Assembly (NCBI RefSeq): GCF_000150275.1
Contig: NW_002060947.1
Span: 356,695-420,694 of the forward strand
DNA: 64,000 bases
Reading direction: 5' to 3'
Origin: Trichoplax adhaerens
Lineage: Eukaryota; Placozoa; Uniplacotomia; Trichoplacea; Trichoplacidae
The notes beneath the pieces were generated by a model, which made no database searches, had not been told where the DNA came from, and was given only the letters and a program-made list of their open reading frames with translations. Position 1 is the first letter of the stretch. Each line of letters opens with the position of its first letter. Of this stretch, positions 14,601 to 27,900 are shown piece after piece. Made by a program: the position numbers and the translations under genes.

Positions 14601-14776
14601 TTCCAATTTAATGTAACATAAGTTTCATTAACGTTTCATTTTTAATTCAATCATATCAAAGCATACCTCCAACTGGTACAACCAACAACGCCGTAAGGAC
14701 GGAAAATAAAGCAAATCAAATCATGATCTTTGCTATTTCAATTGCTATAACTCTATTATCTACAATGTCTGCATAA
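8667..14776 (+). CDS. LRR gene A: secreted LRR protein with GPI-type tail, 14 one-exon LRRs
   Basis: Predicted 477-residue cell-surface protein. Exons: 8667-8718 signal peptide (MKYITAACILQSILCTL, ends phase 1); 9418-9529 LRRNT with CPTPCKCPDSKTIDC; LRRs 10707-10778, 11350-11421, 11562-11633, 11713-11784, 11963-12031, 12186-12257, 12478-12549, 12757-12828, 12980-13051, 13287-13358, 13529-13600, 13726-13797, 13946-14017, 14142-14213; LRRCT 14293-14442 (starts HSNFSKACC); tail 14662-14776. All LRR exons are 72 nt except 11963 (69 nt), with GTAAGT-like donors and phase 2 ends. Repeats fit LxxNxIxxIxxxAFxxLxxLxxL; the last carries Cys (NNYLAC). The tail is Thr/Asn-rich, then hydrophobic to the stop (IMIFAISIAITLLSTMSA), as in GPI signals. 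Relative to gene E it lacks slots 2, 5 and 6. Frame sums to 1434 nt with no stop. Ligand unknown. Confidence 0.9.
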
Positions 14777-16624
14777 CCTGGTAAAATATGTTTGCAATTC
14801 ATTCATTTATAACGAAATGATAATTGACTACACCTTTAAACCTTTCATAAGTTTATATAATACTCTATGTATGTATACCAATGGAAATTACGGAGAAAAC
14901 TTAACTCTGCCGAACAGAAAGTTTAAACTCAAAGCGAACCAATTCCGTTCAAAGTTTCTCCTAACTAAATTAACTCTTCTCTTCTTTATAATATGACAGA
15001 CTAATTATTGACCGTATCACGCATTTTAATAAGCTCCTAAAATTCAGGGCTTTATGGCTGCATTGATTATTAGTAGAACAGCATAATTATTACAATTAGC
15101 TGTTCAAATATACATCATCATGTAGATACCTCTTCTAAATCACTATCCAATGACCTTAAGTGCAACAGTAGCTCCTAAAAGAATTACGAAATGCGCAATT
15201 TACAGTTAAATTAGAACTAAATTTTCAATTATAACTAAATTCTAACTAGGTAAAATATTTTCAATGTAATGGTACTTTTCATAATTTTCATTAATAAACA
15301 GCTTTTTAATAACAATTAAATAATAAGCTTTAGCAGCTGACGAATTACGTCAAATATTTGAATCATAACGTCGGAGCATAAAACGAACGGTAAAAAATAA
15401 TACAATTTGTAATTACCTAAAATTAGAATACATCTGCAGTGGCTTCGACGAATGATATTACATAATATGAAGAGTTATACATTAGCTGCAAGACAATGCA
15501 GACGCAATCTAATTTTATGCTACGATATTACGTCATCTTATTTGTGTTTGAAGCTATAAATTGAGAATATTAACTCACTAGGATATTATATATTGCAACT
15601 AAAAAAGTCTTAACAAGGCATTTTGAGAGAGATCCTCATTGAAATTAGATAAAAGTCTCTTTTAAGTTTTTGAGGTTGAAATCTCACGGGGGTAGTCATA
15701 ACGTGCTTTAAAAGGTTAGATTAAAATTAATTTATAGAAACGAGGTGCTCTATCAATGACTGCCTCTTTCAGGAGTACCGTGCTAACCGGTATCATCGTC
15801 TGAAAAAAACGTTAAAAAACAGTCAAGCTTTTACTCAGGTATATATATCTTAAGGACAAAATCATTCTTAGGAATGGCCGTAACATATATATATATGGCT
15901 AGTCCAATTCATATCCTGGCATATAATTAAAGCACGTCATATAATTAATACACAATTTGTTGATTCCAATTTAAATCTTTTCAGATACCCAGGATGCTAT
16001 TTTCGTATTGATAGATAATTTGACATTGATAAAGCAGCAAGCCAAATAATACTGATAACTACCAAGAAATGCGATTATAAATCAGCGATCATTAATATTC
16101 TAAAATTGATACACTTCAAAGAGACCATATAAAAGTACTTGTTCTATATTAAGTTGATCAATTTGAGAGTCCATTCTCCTGAGTACACAATAGTGACAGG
16201 TGTAGCACAATATTAACTGTTATCACAATTTTCCATTAATAGCGGCCTGGTAATTTCCTCCCAAGTAGTAATTGCAAAAGCTGCATTTCTAAAGGTTCTT
16301 TAATCTCCTCTGATGATAAAGTAACTTGAGTCACATTTACATGCCTTTGACACTAGAGATTAAGGTTAACCCTTGATCACAAACCAATTATTATTTTAAT
16401 TTTATTAACAATATCTCATCGATTTAGAAAAGAGTATTGTTGACACAAGCGACTTAAATTAAAGAATTTAATTTAATTCTATTGTTATCCCGTTATTAAT
16501 ACTGTTGCATAATGTATTAATTATATTTATGTTAATAAACTTCTTTCCTAGCAATCATTTCTGACCTCGCCGCGGAATTTATCCACTGAAGGATCTATCC
16601 AAGCACGAAAATATAATTCTAAAA
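14777..16624 (+). other. Intergenic spacer between LRR genes A and B
   Basis: About 1.85 kb with no recognisable exon. It should contain the 3' UTR of gene A and the promoter and 5' UTR of gene B. I see short TA-rich runs near 15841-15896 but nothing else I can support. Confidence 0.6.
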
Positions 16625-19600
16625 ATGAAGATCAAAGCCATATTATTCATCATTTTGGTAGTATACCCCTCAGCAGGTATTCCTTTTGGAAGATAGGTTG
16701 TGCTGATACTTATTAATTCCTATTCAACTCACTAATCAGCCGTTACTTGTTTAAATGTGCATCGCCAAATTGATCGCTGAACCGAAATCGATCAATTTTT
16801 TATTAATATCGACAATTATGGACCTAGCGATAAAGTCGTAGGATATTGAAGTATATCAATATCGAAGTTTTATTACCTTACCCTACTTTTACTTTATCAG
16901 ATAATACATTTCCGAAATTTTAATATCAACAGATGGTCCTTAAAACTCCTTCCACTATTCTCTCAATAGGATCCTCGAACTTTTATCTTTCATAAAAATC
17001 CGATTTTTAGATCTAAAGAGAAAAATTACTAGAATGAGCGATAAAGTTTAATTCTAGCTGTAAAGTACCGGTACAAAAAAAATCGAATATGAGCCCTGTC
17101 AATTTTAAATATCATAGTGCACAAGTAAATGCTATAATTTTTCCCCTGAATATCGCTGGGATAGCCTGCAAATGTGAACTCCGCTAGTCATTGTAAAACC
17201 TATAGAGATTTACAGTTACAGTTTGTCTCTAAATAATCTAATCAGCATCAGATAGCCGCCCAGAAAACTAAAATATCGATAGAACTAATTATCATTAGCC
17301 AGCAAACCTTGCTAAAGTTAATTATTTAAGCGAAATTGTTGAATCGACTTAGTTCCACTTAATCGTTTCAATATACTTTAGCCATTCGTATCGCATTATA
17401 TCGCCAATAAAATTTTTCTCTGCTTTATTTTATGTAGAGAGTAAATTTCTGCACTACCCTCTATAGTTCATTTTCTTCAACAAGATTGATGCATTGTTTA
17501 GACTTCTTGCTAACTAGATAATATCTTTCATTTAATAACGATGCATAGTGTTCCTACAATGTCTACCTAACTGTACATGTCCTAGCAAAGCAACCATTAT
17601 TTGCAAGGGATCTCAGATAGGTCAAATACCAATGCCTAACACATCCATGTCGCAAGTCACTACCTTGTATGTAAAAACTCTTTTGTTTCGTTACAGCGCA
17701 CTACATCAGACTCTAATGTATATCTAGAAATAATATAATCAAAGTTATTTTTTTGGATATTAGTACATTGCAAAACACAGCAATTAAATCTGTGCCAGCC
17801 TCTGCTTTCATTAATTTTCCCAATGTCGCCCACATGTAAGTAGAAATAATCTTGCGACATTATCAGTTTGTTAAAGATAGAGCTTATAATATGAGCAAAA
17901 TAAGATTATCGCAATTATTTTAAATGCAATTTACAATCTTTAGAGTTAGTTACAGCAATTTATTTTATCAATACCATTCTAAACATTTTATAAAATTATA
18001 TAAAATTGCTTTATCGATTACCTTGGCAAATATCATGTTTGTGGGATTGACCTGATTGTTGGGCAGAAATATGAAGGGTAATGCTATCAATACTATTGCA
18101 GTTGGAGCCTTTAGCGGACTAACTGCCGTTTCATCTATGTAAGATATTCTACCTTTTAATTTCATACTACTTTACGACGAGGTAAAACTGTTTCTTTCTA
18201 TAAAAGGATTAAAAATCTAATGATGCTCTTAAATATAACGTTTTCTAGAGATTTAACTCATAATCAACTCTCAGTTTTGAAGAATAACACGTTTAAGACT
18301 CTCAATCATCTTACTGAATTGTAAGCTCTATTTGCATTTCATTCTAATGATATACAGTACATATCTTTTTCTAATGTATAATATGAACGTGACCGACTTC
18401 GCATACGGTCACGTTCTATATATATACTGACTTTCATAAGCTACCAATATATATTTAAATCGATCATTTACCCAAATTAGGATTTTGACTTCCAATCAAA
18501 TTTCCAGCGTTGAAAACAACGCATTTGCTGGACTAGCTGCTTTAACTAATCTGTAGGTTTTTATACTTGATTTCTTTTAATTCAAAATTACAGCATAAAC
18601 TAATCTACTATATATTATATCTTTACGTTACTTGAAGAACTCATGTATTACAGTAATTCTTCATGGTGCCATATTTATTTAGCTAAAGCTTACGGTAACT
18701 TACCGAGCATGGATTACTAACGCAGAAAACTATAGTCAATTTATCGAGTAAATTAAATAGCAGAAGTTAACACAGGCAATAGATGTATAACTATAGTACA
18801 TTAGTATTAGAATTTTAATTTCTAGCTAAGGCGTTAACATCAACAATTTGAATTGTATATTAGTTCCTTTTCTTAGTGTCGTATTTTTAGCGCTTATAAG
18901 GTAGGTAAGCATACTTGGATTACAATCTTTAGTTGTAGTATTGATTTAAATAATGAAATTTTCAAAATTCGAACTACTGTTCCGATGCCGCTGGCAAATA
19001 GTTGAAATTAACACCTGAGATTATGCTATGCTATTTAATTTAATAAGTCGAACGTTATAGTAGTGTAATGGTTATTCTGTTTTATATTAACTTTTCGAGG
19101 CGACTAGATGATAATAAACTGAAGACTGTACCGAAAATTCCTTTGAAATCCTTACCAAGTCTTACCAATTTGTAATTATTGAGCAATCATCTTTATAGTT
19201 ATCGAACTTATCAATTATTAACGAAATGTTTAAGATGATCATTTTCATTAGAGTTACCCTACATTAAAATATGGGAAAATACTCGTATAGAATTTTATCT
19301 GATGTTCAGAATAGCTATATTTTATATTTAAAAAGTTAAGATTATCATTTAAAACTTACCGGTACTTAATTTAAAAGTATGTATTATTAATCTGCCAACA
19401 TTTTCACTGATGCAGTTCCTGTTATGAATCGTCTCCAGTTTACGAAAGTATATAACACAAAATGCAATCCAAATTTTCGCCAGTGACTTTACTATAATTC
19501 GTTTAACCCAATCTCTTCTTTCAGCAAGTCTTTAAAGTGATCTACTCTCGTAGATCGAAACTTTATCGTAAATATCGCTCCTTCCAGATTAGTTTATCTA

Positions 19601-22600
19601 GCGTCTTTGCAAGATTATAGTACCTTTTCAGCTATCTCAAAGATATCGTGTAATACTCCTATCTTATATAGAAGGAATAATCACAGCTATAGCAAATTAC
19701 GATAGATAACCATACTCTCTAGCTAAGTGTAATCAGTTTATGATATCGCTGCTAAGTCACTTTTTCGGAAGAATTTATGAATCATGAATTTAAAACCCTT
19801 AAATCTCAAACCAATACATTTTTTCCATCAATTTAAAATCGCTTTAAGAACATAAAATTAAATGTGATGGCTAAGGTATGAATACGTTAGCAATTATATT
19901 GTATTATAAATTTGCTAATACTGCTATAAAACATTTTTAGGAATTTAGCTGGAAATTCATTATCCGCCCTCACGCCTGGAAATTTTCAGCTCCCAAAAGT
20001 CACTACTCTGTAAAGTTTTCTAATTTTTTTCTAAAAAAATTCAATGCACCTTGCAAGGAATAGGACTTTCAAATAATAAATCATTTAGATACTCTAAAAA
20101 ATTGTTATTGCTTTAATTATATTTAAATCTTGGCCCTGAGTAAAATATTTTATACTCAATTCGGCTAGCATCTTATCCAATAATGCCATCGCCAGCATTG
20201 CAGATGACACATTCAACGCTATGTCAATGCTTCAGATTTTGTAAGCATCCTAATTGTATTCATGTGATAAATTTTGGCATGAAATTTTACTAACTTTCGA
20301 AGCCTGATGTGTTAATAATGTATAATGTATATGCATGGTTAATCCATATAATTTTTTGCCTCTAAATTTAGACAGCACATACTAAGAGAATATTTTAAAT
20401 TAATAACGTTGTCAAATTTAGGCAATTAGACAAAAACCAAATCCGTGCTCTACACGATAGAACATTCACATCCATACCAAAATTACAAAAATTGTAAGAA
20501 ATAGATTTATGAACTGTATTTAATTTTGTATATCATCGCTGTAATTAATTTCTTAACTTTAAAATCTTAAGTACACATTTTCAAATATCAAGTGATTTTC
20601 TCGCCACTTATTCTGTTCTAAATCAATCATTTTAAAACTCTCAAAGCACTAAACCGAGTAATCCTGCATTTTAAATTGTATTAATTAAATCTAGAAATTT
20701 AAAGAATAACGTGATTACTACACTATCATCCGGATGCTTCAAGCCCATCAATCAGCTGAATTACCTGTGAGTTATGCTAAAATAGAAGCACAAAGCATAC
20801 TGATATTAATTTAATCGATTGATAATAAAAAACTTACATAATTTAAAATATTAATTAATCAATGAACTATCAATTAATACTATTGTATTTTTCTTTTTTC
20901 AAATTGTTAAGAAATCTGAACCAGAACGCTTTAACAGCAATTACCTCTACGACTTTTTCTGCTCTAACTCAACTAACAGACTTGTAAGACTGAATTTAGA
21001 TGCGTACGCACTTTCGTTAGCCTAAACAGTCAAAATTTTAAAGATTACAACCCAATTAGTTACTATAGCTTACTCTTTGAGCTATCTACATTTAGCTATT
21101 CTACTTTTATAATATTTGTTGGACAGGATTATGGCGGCCAATCATATATCTTCGGTAGCTCCTGGAAGCTTTCAAGCATTGACCAAGCTACGAAATCTGT
21201 AAATTATTGTAACAGAATCTTTACAGTCAATTAGTATTTTTAATTAACTTCGTACATTTACTAATAGCTGCAGCGTTCATAATAACGCCAATATACGGAT
21301 ACGTTTTATTCGGATGAGGACCATAACTTTTCTTCGTATATTCCCATATAGATTTCTAGACGGAAATCGATTAGAATATTTATGCAGCAATACGCTTAAA
21401 AACGTTAACAATCTGGTGTACTTGTAAGTATTACTGGTCGAGAATTGATTATTTCAGTTCAAAAAAAACAAAATTTAAAGATTGACCAGCAATAAATTAT
21501 TATTTTTAAGGCAGGCGTATTCAGATGTATTAAATAGATATATCTTCAGAAGTAGGATAGTGCAGTAGCTATAAACCATCTTCTCTTTCTGCCAGTTTTA
21601 GTGATGTTGTATCATTGTGATAAAATCCAATCCTAAAAACCCCAAAGTTGTAAATAATTAGAACTTTATCAGATCTAATACAAAGACTAGCTACAAACAG
21701 CTCTACTCTAGCCGAATACAACTACGGAAAGACTTCTAGAAAGAACAATCAGATAATCTAATGTCTTCTGCTTTTATGCTCTCCGAAGCTTTCGCAGTTA
21801 CTTTCAGCATTGCAGCATTCTATCATATTTTACACATATTCAACTTATTATTAGTCACAATGTTAAATAGTGAACCATCATTAATTCAATATAGAAATGA
21901 TGACATAATTTTCGTAGATATTATTCCTACCTCTTAAAGTACAATGAACTAAGCGTATCATAACATATGATTTACAATTCTATTTCTACCTCTAACCTTA
22001 TTAGTAGCTCAACACCTTGCTTTATTTAGTCATCTGTACTCTAGCATAGAGTCTATCCTTACTGTCGATAATTATGGGCTACTAAATATATCATAAGATA
22101 AATATAGAAAAGACACTACCGTATATCATACTAAGATGGCTAATAGTCTACAATCATAATACTAAGTTACTTTACAATCATTTACATAGTATATATCTGC
22201 ATTCTATTATTCAGCTATAAAATAACGTTCATGATGAAAATTAATTATGATCATTGCTATAAGGGGTCTATCTGCAAATGGTCTGTTAGCGATTGCTGAT
22301 AATGCCTTTAGCAGCCAGGGAAAAGTAACTGATTTGTAAGTCAATAGAAGCCTTATGTTTTATAATAAAATTACATGATTCCTAGTAATTTGATAATGCA
22401 GTATTATATTTACTTGGATTGCTGAAATGGCTGATTAAATTGATTACATTTAGTGAGTGTACTTTACGAGATGAGGAATTTTGCTCAAGATATAAAACAG
22501 ATTTTAAATTAATGTCATAAGTGCAAATAATTACGAATAGATTGCTTGACTTCAATCAACTCACTGCTATTGGTGATAAGACTTTTGCGGGCTTGAAAAA

Positions 22601-23337
22601 TCTTTTAGACTTGTAAGTTTAAATCTACATCATGTACTTCAGTCCTAGAATAAATTGAAAATGTAGATATTGTTTGTCTTTAGAAAATATTTAATGATCT
22701 AGAAAATTCATCTTCGAAACATATACGGGTAAGCTATTAATTCCATACTATTATTTTTGCAGAAATATTCAAAGTAACAAGTTATCCTGTGTCTCGGCAA
22801 ATGCATACGCCAGCACACCTAAGTTAAAGAGGGTGTAAGTCTCTAGATTCAAATTTATTAGAGCAGTAAAAGAGAAATAACCCTAACTGGTAACATTATA
22901 TAATAGGATAACTACTTCTGCAATTGCGTGCTGTAATAAACCATCTACAGTAGTATGCTTGATGCCACGTGCAGGATGTTCTAATCAAACCAGTACAATA
23001 ACATGTACTAATGTACTACCGCAAATACCGTCTGGTAAATGCTCGATGAGGTCAGACACACGCTCTATTATTATAAAATATTATGATCGCACTATAAATC
23101 TTATCATTAGTAGAATTTAGAACAGTATCGAATATTTATAGCGAATAAAAATAACGGAGTGCTAACATGAAATATTTTCAATATTGTAGCAATCCAACTA
23201 GTAATCCTACTAGTGGGTCAAATACTAAGGCACCCACTCCCTCTCATATAACTGGGGCTGCAAATACTATAAGAGCTTGGACGAACCAACTAACCTTATT
23301 TATATGTTTGGTCGTTATGTTAACTTTATGGGCATAA
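16625..23337 (+). CDS. LRR gene B: secreted LRR protein with GPI-type tail, 15 one-exon LRRs
   Basis: Predicted 512-residue paralog of gene A. Exons: 16625-16676 signal peptide (MKIKAILFIILVVYPSA, 52 nt, phase 1); 17549-17666 LRRNT (CLPNCTCPSKATIIC); LRRs 17764-17835, 18067-18138, 18249-18320, 18481-18552, 19100-19171, 19941-20009, 20169-20240, 20422-20493, 20695-20766, 20912-20983, 21127-21198, 21352-21423, 22264-22335, 22541-22612, 22763-22834; LRRCT 22907-23050 (ITTSAIACC); tail 23190-23337. The 69-nt landmark exon is 19941. The last LRR has NKLSCVS with the terminal Cys. The tail is Ser/Thr/Pro-rich then TLFICLVVMLTLWA to the stop, a good GPI signal. A decayed LRR exon lies at 18826-18900, in the slot where genes D and E keep two LRRs. 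The LRRCT donor (GTCAGA) is weak. Frame sums to 1539 nt without stop. Confidence 0.9.
18385..18416. other. Perfect 11-bp GC-rich hairpin in an intron of gene B
   Basis: GAACGTGACCG (18385-18395) and its exact reverse complement CGGTCACGTTC (18406-18416) flank a 10-nt loop. It lies inside the intron following LRR 18249-18320 and is strikingly GC-rich against its surroundings. Role unknown; it could pair in the pre-mRNA. Confidence 0.85.
18826..18900 (+). pseudogene. Relic LRR exon in gene B
   Basis: A TTTCTAG acceptor precedes and GTAGGT follows a 75-nt stretch that in LRR phase gives a stop in its first full codon, then GVNINNLNCI and FLSVVFLALI, an LRR-like spacing of Leu/Ile/Asn/Phe. It sits exactly between LRR4 and the pre-landmark LRR, where genes D and E have two functional exons, so it is best read as a decayed copy. 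Splicing it in would terminate the protein. Confidence 0.4.
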
Positions 23338-24989
23338 TAGGAATTTATTAGAACATAGCAAGCTCATTAGATGCACTGAAGAAAATGAGGAAGTTATTTT
23401 AATTTAGGCTAGGATAACTGATCAGATAATTCAAGTACAAAATTAGGAAATCTAAGTAACGAAAATAGATGTTAATTAAAGTTAGTTTAGGAAATCTTAT
23501 ATTAGTAGACAGATCTAATCTTGATGATTATGATCATGTTATCGACCAACCATGTATAAGAAAATATTATCAGCTACTCTTATGCCCACACCAGAGAATA
23601 GATTGTTATAGAAAGTACATTAGTCTCAGAAGTACCTGATGCTGTACGAATTATTCTCCGTTAATACTGGATACACAATAATTTGCAATAAGAAGCTATT
23701 ATTTTTATAGATGCTTCAACTAGATTTGATTTCTAATATGTTAGGTACAGTTAAGCTATGAGGAAATGTACCGTCATTTCTAATAATTATATTTTCTCTG
23801 CATCTTCTTGTAAAACTTTGGCATCGATGGTAAATAAATTTAAGTGCTTGCTTAATGCTTAGTAATAGAATTGTAATAGAGTGACTTAAAAGTGTCATGG
23901 TGAATACTACGCCACATTTTTAGATTTAATTAAAATTAAAAATCAAGATAGTATTCTTCAATCTTGCTGGCGAACAGATGTATGAAGCTGATATAAACTG
24001 AGATGCATTCAAATATTAAAATCTTCTTAACATATTATGACTTATAATCCATCTATGGGAATTTATGCACCTAGCATTAGCCTAAATGGAGCTTTTACCG
24101 CCCATTGATTTTTGTATGTCATTAAAAGGAAATTATAGTAGGATAGAGCTAATTTGTACGACAGGCAGAGCATTATCAATGGGACAGTAAAGATGATTTG
24201 TAATTCATGAGATAATCACAATAAACCGCTTGATCATTGACTAATTTCGTTATAATGATAATGTATTGAGCGAAGGAGGCCATCCGGCAATAAAATCCTT
24301 GCAGTAACAGAAGAATTACTGTTGTAATAGGTATTATTCTAGTTACAGTAAGATTGTATGGTTTAGATATGTATACTAAATAACTGATAACTGTATAAGA
24401 GGTTAAAAACAGACGATTCGGTGATGAATATTTTATACGAGCACATTATTTAGATACGCATTTCAATTATCTATAAATAAATTCTCTACCTACCGTATTA
24501 TTAGACTACCTACGTCATTTATTGTGGTTGAAGTTAACAATTACCAGTTATTTTTAGGGGTCATTAATATTCTCTATACTTAGCGGTATGCTATTATAAA
24601 ATCTTTACAAGTACTTGGAATAATTAGCATTGTCTAAAATGTAAATTTTTCTATAGATAATTACATTAATATGTCAATATGTCAAGAGGGATGATATCAA
24701 ACAAATGAAATTCTATATCGAATAACAAACCAATTAAGCAATTTAATTTCCGCCTTTTAAATAGTTAGGCAATTTAGATTCAGTTAATTAATATAAGTTA
24801 ACTACCTGTAACACCACTATGTATTGAGATTGTAGACTAATAGCCTTGTTTAGTATGATGTGCGATAGCATGACTTTTTGTATTTATCTTAAGAAATAAT
24901 TAGTTACTTATGACCATAGACTGTTGTGGGAAATCAGTAATATATCATTCTACCATAGCTCGCTTCAGTTGCTTAAATATTCCTTCAAA
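23338..24989 (+). other. Intergenic spacer between LRR genes B and C
   Basis: About 1.65 kb without a supported exon. A minus-strand frame at 23716-23898 has no recognisable feature. At 24085-24125 a short AATGGAGCTTTTACCG stretch recalls the C-terminal half of an LRR exon but hits a stop and lacks the rest. The end presumably includes the promoter of gene C. Confidence 0.55.
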
Positions 24990-27900
24990 ATGAAAACTGT
25001 CCAGTTAGTTATTCTACTAATTTTTTTCCAAGCTCAAACAGGTAGCACAATCTTTGCAAAACTAGATAATAACTTTAAAATCATCAACAGAGTTTTAACC
25101 TAAAGGTAGTATGACATACGAATAATATGCTTAATGAGACCTAGTAAAACTAATTAAAGAATTACCGCACCGTATGATTCAGATCAGAAAGAAAGAAAAG
25201 AAAAAATGTGGGAATAACTTGATCAGAATACATTAGTAATTTAGGGAAATGTGAATAAACTAGACTATTAAATTTTAATCTTTTGTTATAATTAATTTAT
25301 TTGTTGAAAGCTGGCGTAGAAGTTCAAATCAGAAGGATACAGTACTTTAACTTGCCAAATAGAATAATTTTTCTTCTAAGTTAGCCATGACTATTATACG
25401 GATAGCAAGACAAGCCGCAATCTTTTCATTGCTCAAAAGGATTTATTTGGTTTGTGGAAGCACCTCAGCAGTAATTCGAGCGGTAACATTGCAGTGATTA
25501 AATCAGTAGCATTTGAAGTCTAAGGTTAATTTATGCATTATTATACTATGAAATTTTCTAACTTGAAACTTTATTAAATTCAAATCGTGCTAAAATATAA
25601 ATCTCAATGCATTCCTTTAACGTATTAACGAAAGTAGGAAATTTTAATCTATTCCGCACTCTTACTCGTACATCAAAATGATGCGTTTGAAATGACTTCC
25701 CTGTTCACCACTATATTCTTCAATAAGCTTTTAAGAACATTTTGATGCATCAATTATTTCAAGAAACATAAATCTCAATGGATTCTTTTAATGCATTAAC
25801 GATATCAGGACGTTTAAATCTATTACGAGCTTAAGTATCAAAAAGACATCTTTGGAATGTCTTTTTTATTCACTTCCTCATTCTTCGTTAAACTTTTAAA
25901 AACATTTTGAGCGATCCCTTCATTCTTGCTCAACTAATAGTTTAAAACATTTTAAAGCAAATAAACCTATAAGTTTTCCAAAATTAGCATAGATAGACAG
26001 AGATGTAGTTATACCCCTTGAAAATTTAGTCAAAATATACCATAATCGCGCAGTTTCAAATCGAAATAATCTTACTTTTCCTTCAATTACAGCAATTTAC
26101 CAAATTCTTCTTCCTCTATCATTAACTGATTTATTCAATTAGGGAATTATATAACTATAGATCAATATAGTGTAATCTTGACGGAATCTAATAGAGATCC
26201 AGTCTACCTATTATTGACCTACTCTAATTTCTTAAACATTAGTGATGAAGATTTTGTAAGATTTATCACTGCCTATTTTATTATCAAGGACAGAAACAGA
26301 TTAAATACCACTATAAAGTCGCCTTCGTATCTCGCATCTAAATTTTGGAACATTTGAAAAAGATTCAGTACAAAAACATAAATTTTAGTAATTTCTGCTT
26401 TGCAAGATCATATATGCTACATATAGTCAAATTCGTTTCAATAAAGCCGAATGATTATCGCTAATTAACGAACAAATATCAAGAGCATTCTATTAGATAA
26501 TTACTAATTATTGCAGGCCAGGAGCCTAAGAACAAAACCTAAAATATCCTACATCAAAACATAACAGTGTGATTATGTCATTGCTGTATCCATTTATTAA
26601 CATCAAAAGTTCAAAATTAAGAAATAATCATGCATGTTATGGAGAATTATATTTCGGTACAGTACTTTCGCGGTCTTAATGGTATCGTAAAAGTACTTTG
26701 ATCAAATAACATAACTTAGTAACTACATTGATAGCCTAAAATTAATGACAACTTCTAAATTGTAAATAAATTAGTTAAGTAGCTAATTGCATTTTTTAAT
26801 TAACAATTATTTCTCCTATTCTACATTGCAGTACTTTCTCAGTGTCCTAAAAAATGCAAGTGTATCTTTGGCCAAGTATCTTGCTCCGGGGAAGGAATAT
26901 CAATACCAAAGCCAGCATCACCGAGTTTAGATATTCAGCAAATGTAAATGAATATGAAGCTTAAGCGAAGATTTTTCATTTTAGAGCCTTTAGTTTGTCT
27001 TATCCAGATAAATTGATATGAGCGAGCTTAAGATACATTACCATACAATTAAATATTGAGAATGCAAGATTAAGCTGAACGTAGAGAATTTAGGAACTTT
27101 GCCGAAATAAAATTTTATTTCAATTTAATCATTGTTTAAATTTTATATTTAAGTTCGGTATCAATGGTTGGATTAAAAACACTTTCAGCTAATAGCTTCA
27201 TTAACTTTCCCAACCTTTTACATATGTGAGTCTTCAATTAGATGATCATATATTAATGTTTTTTGTAATTTAAATTGCTGTGAGGTATACTCAAACATTG
27301 CTATTAATTAGCAGCTTAAATGCGTTTATACCCAAGGTAAATTAGAAATATTTTAACATCAATTTCCTGGTCAATCACTCTGTTTAGAACGTTAAAAGAC
27401 AATACCATCAATAATATTGAAATAGGAGCATTTAATGGTACGAACAACCTGATTTCACTGTAAGAGCATTAAAAGTATCTATTAAATTTTACTGAAACAA
27501 AGACAAACGATGTTACAATATTAAATAATTAATTTTCAGTGTATCTTCGATAATAAAGGTTGGCTGATACCATTAATTTATCAACTTCTAACACCAGATT
27601 TACAAAAACTTTTATACTTGCTATTATTGCAGAGATCTATCAGGTAACCGTTTGATAACACTAGGAAATAAGATTTTCGAAAATCTAAATCAACTTACAG
27701 AACTGTAAGTAAATTGTGTATAATTACAATATATATTTCATCATGGAAAAATTTTCCTAATCCACCCACTATATCAACTAAATACAATATCACTGATTGT
27801 CATCAAATTTAAATAACGATCGAAAATTTCCATCTGAAACAGGAACTTGAAGCATAACAGAATTTCAACAGTAGGCGATTATGCCTTTAAAGGTTTAAAT

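Noticed and set aside
19372-19445. LRR-like half repeat (NIFTDAVPVMNRLQF) in a large intron of gene B
   Set aside because: Stop codon upstream in frame, no donor GT at the expected place, and no LRR slot is missing there in the family alignment; may be a relic but unsupported.
21590-21655. Short LRR-like end (LKTPKL before GTAAAT) in gene B
   Set aside because: Too short, contains stops, and gene B already has all nine LRRs after the landmark.
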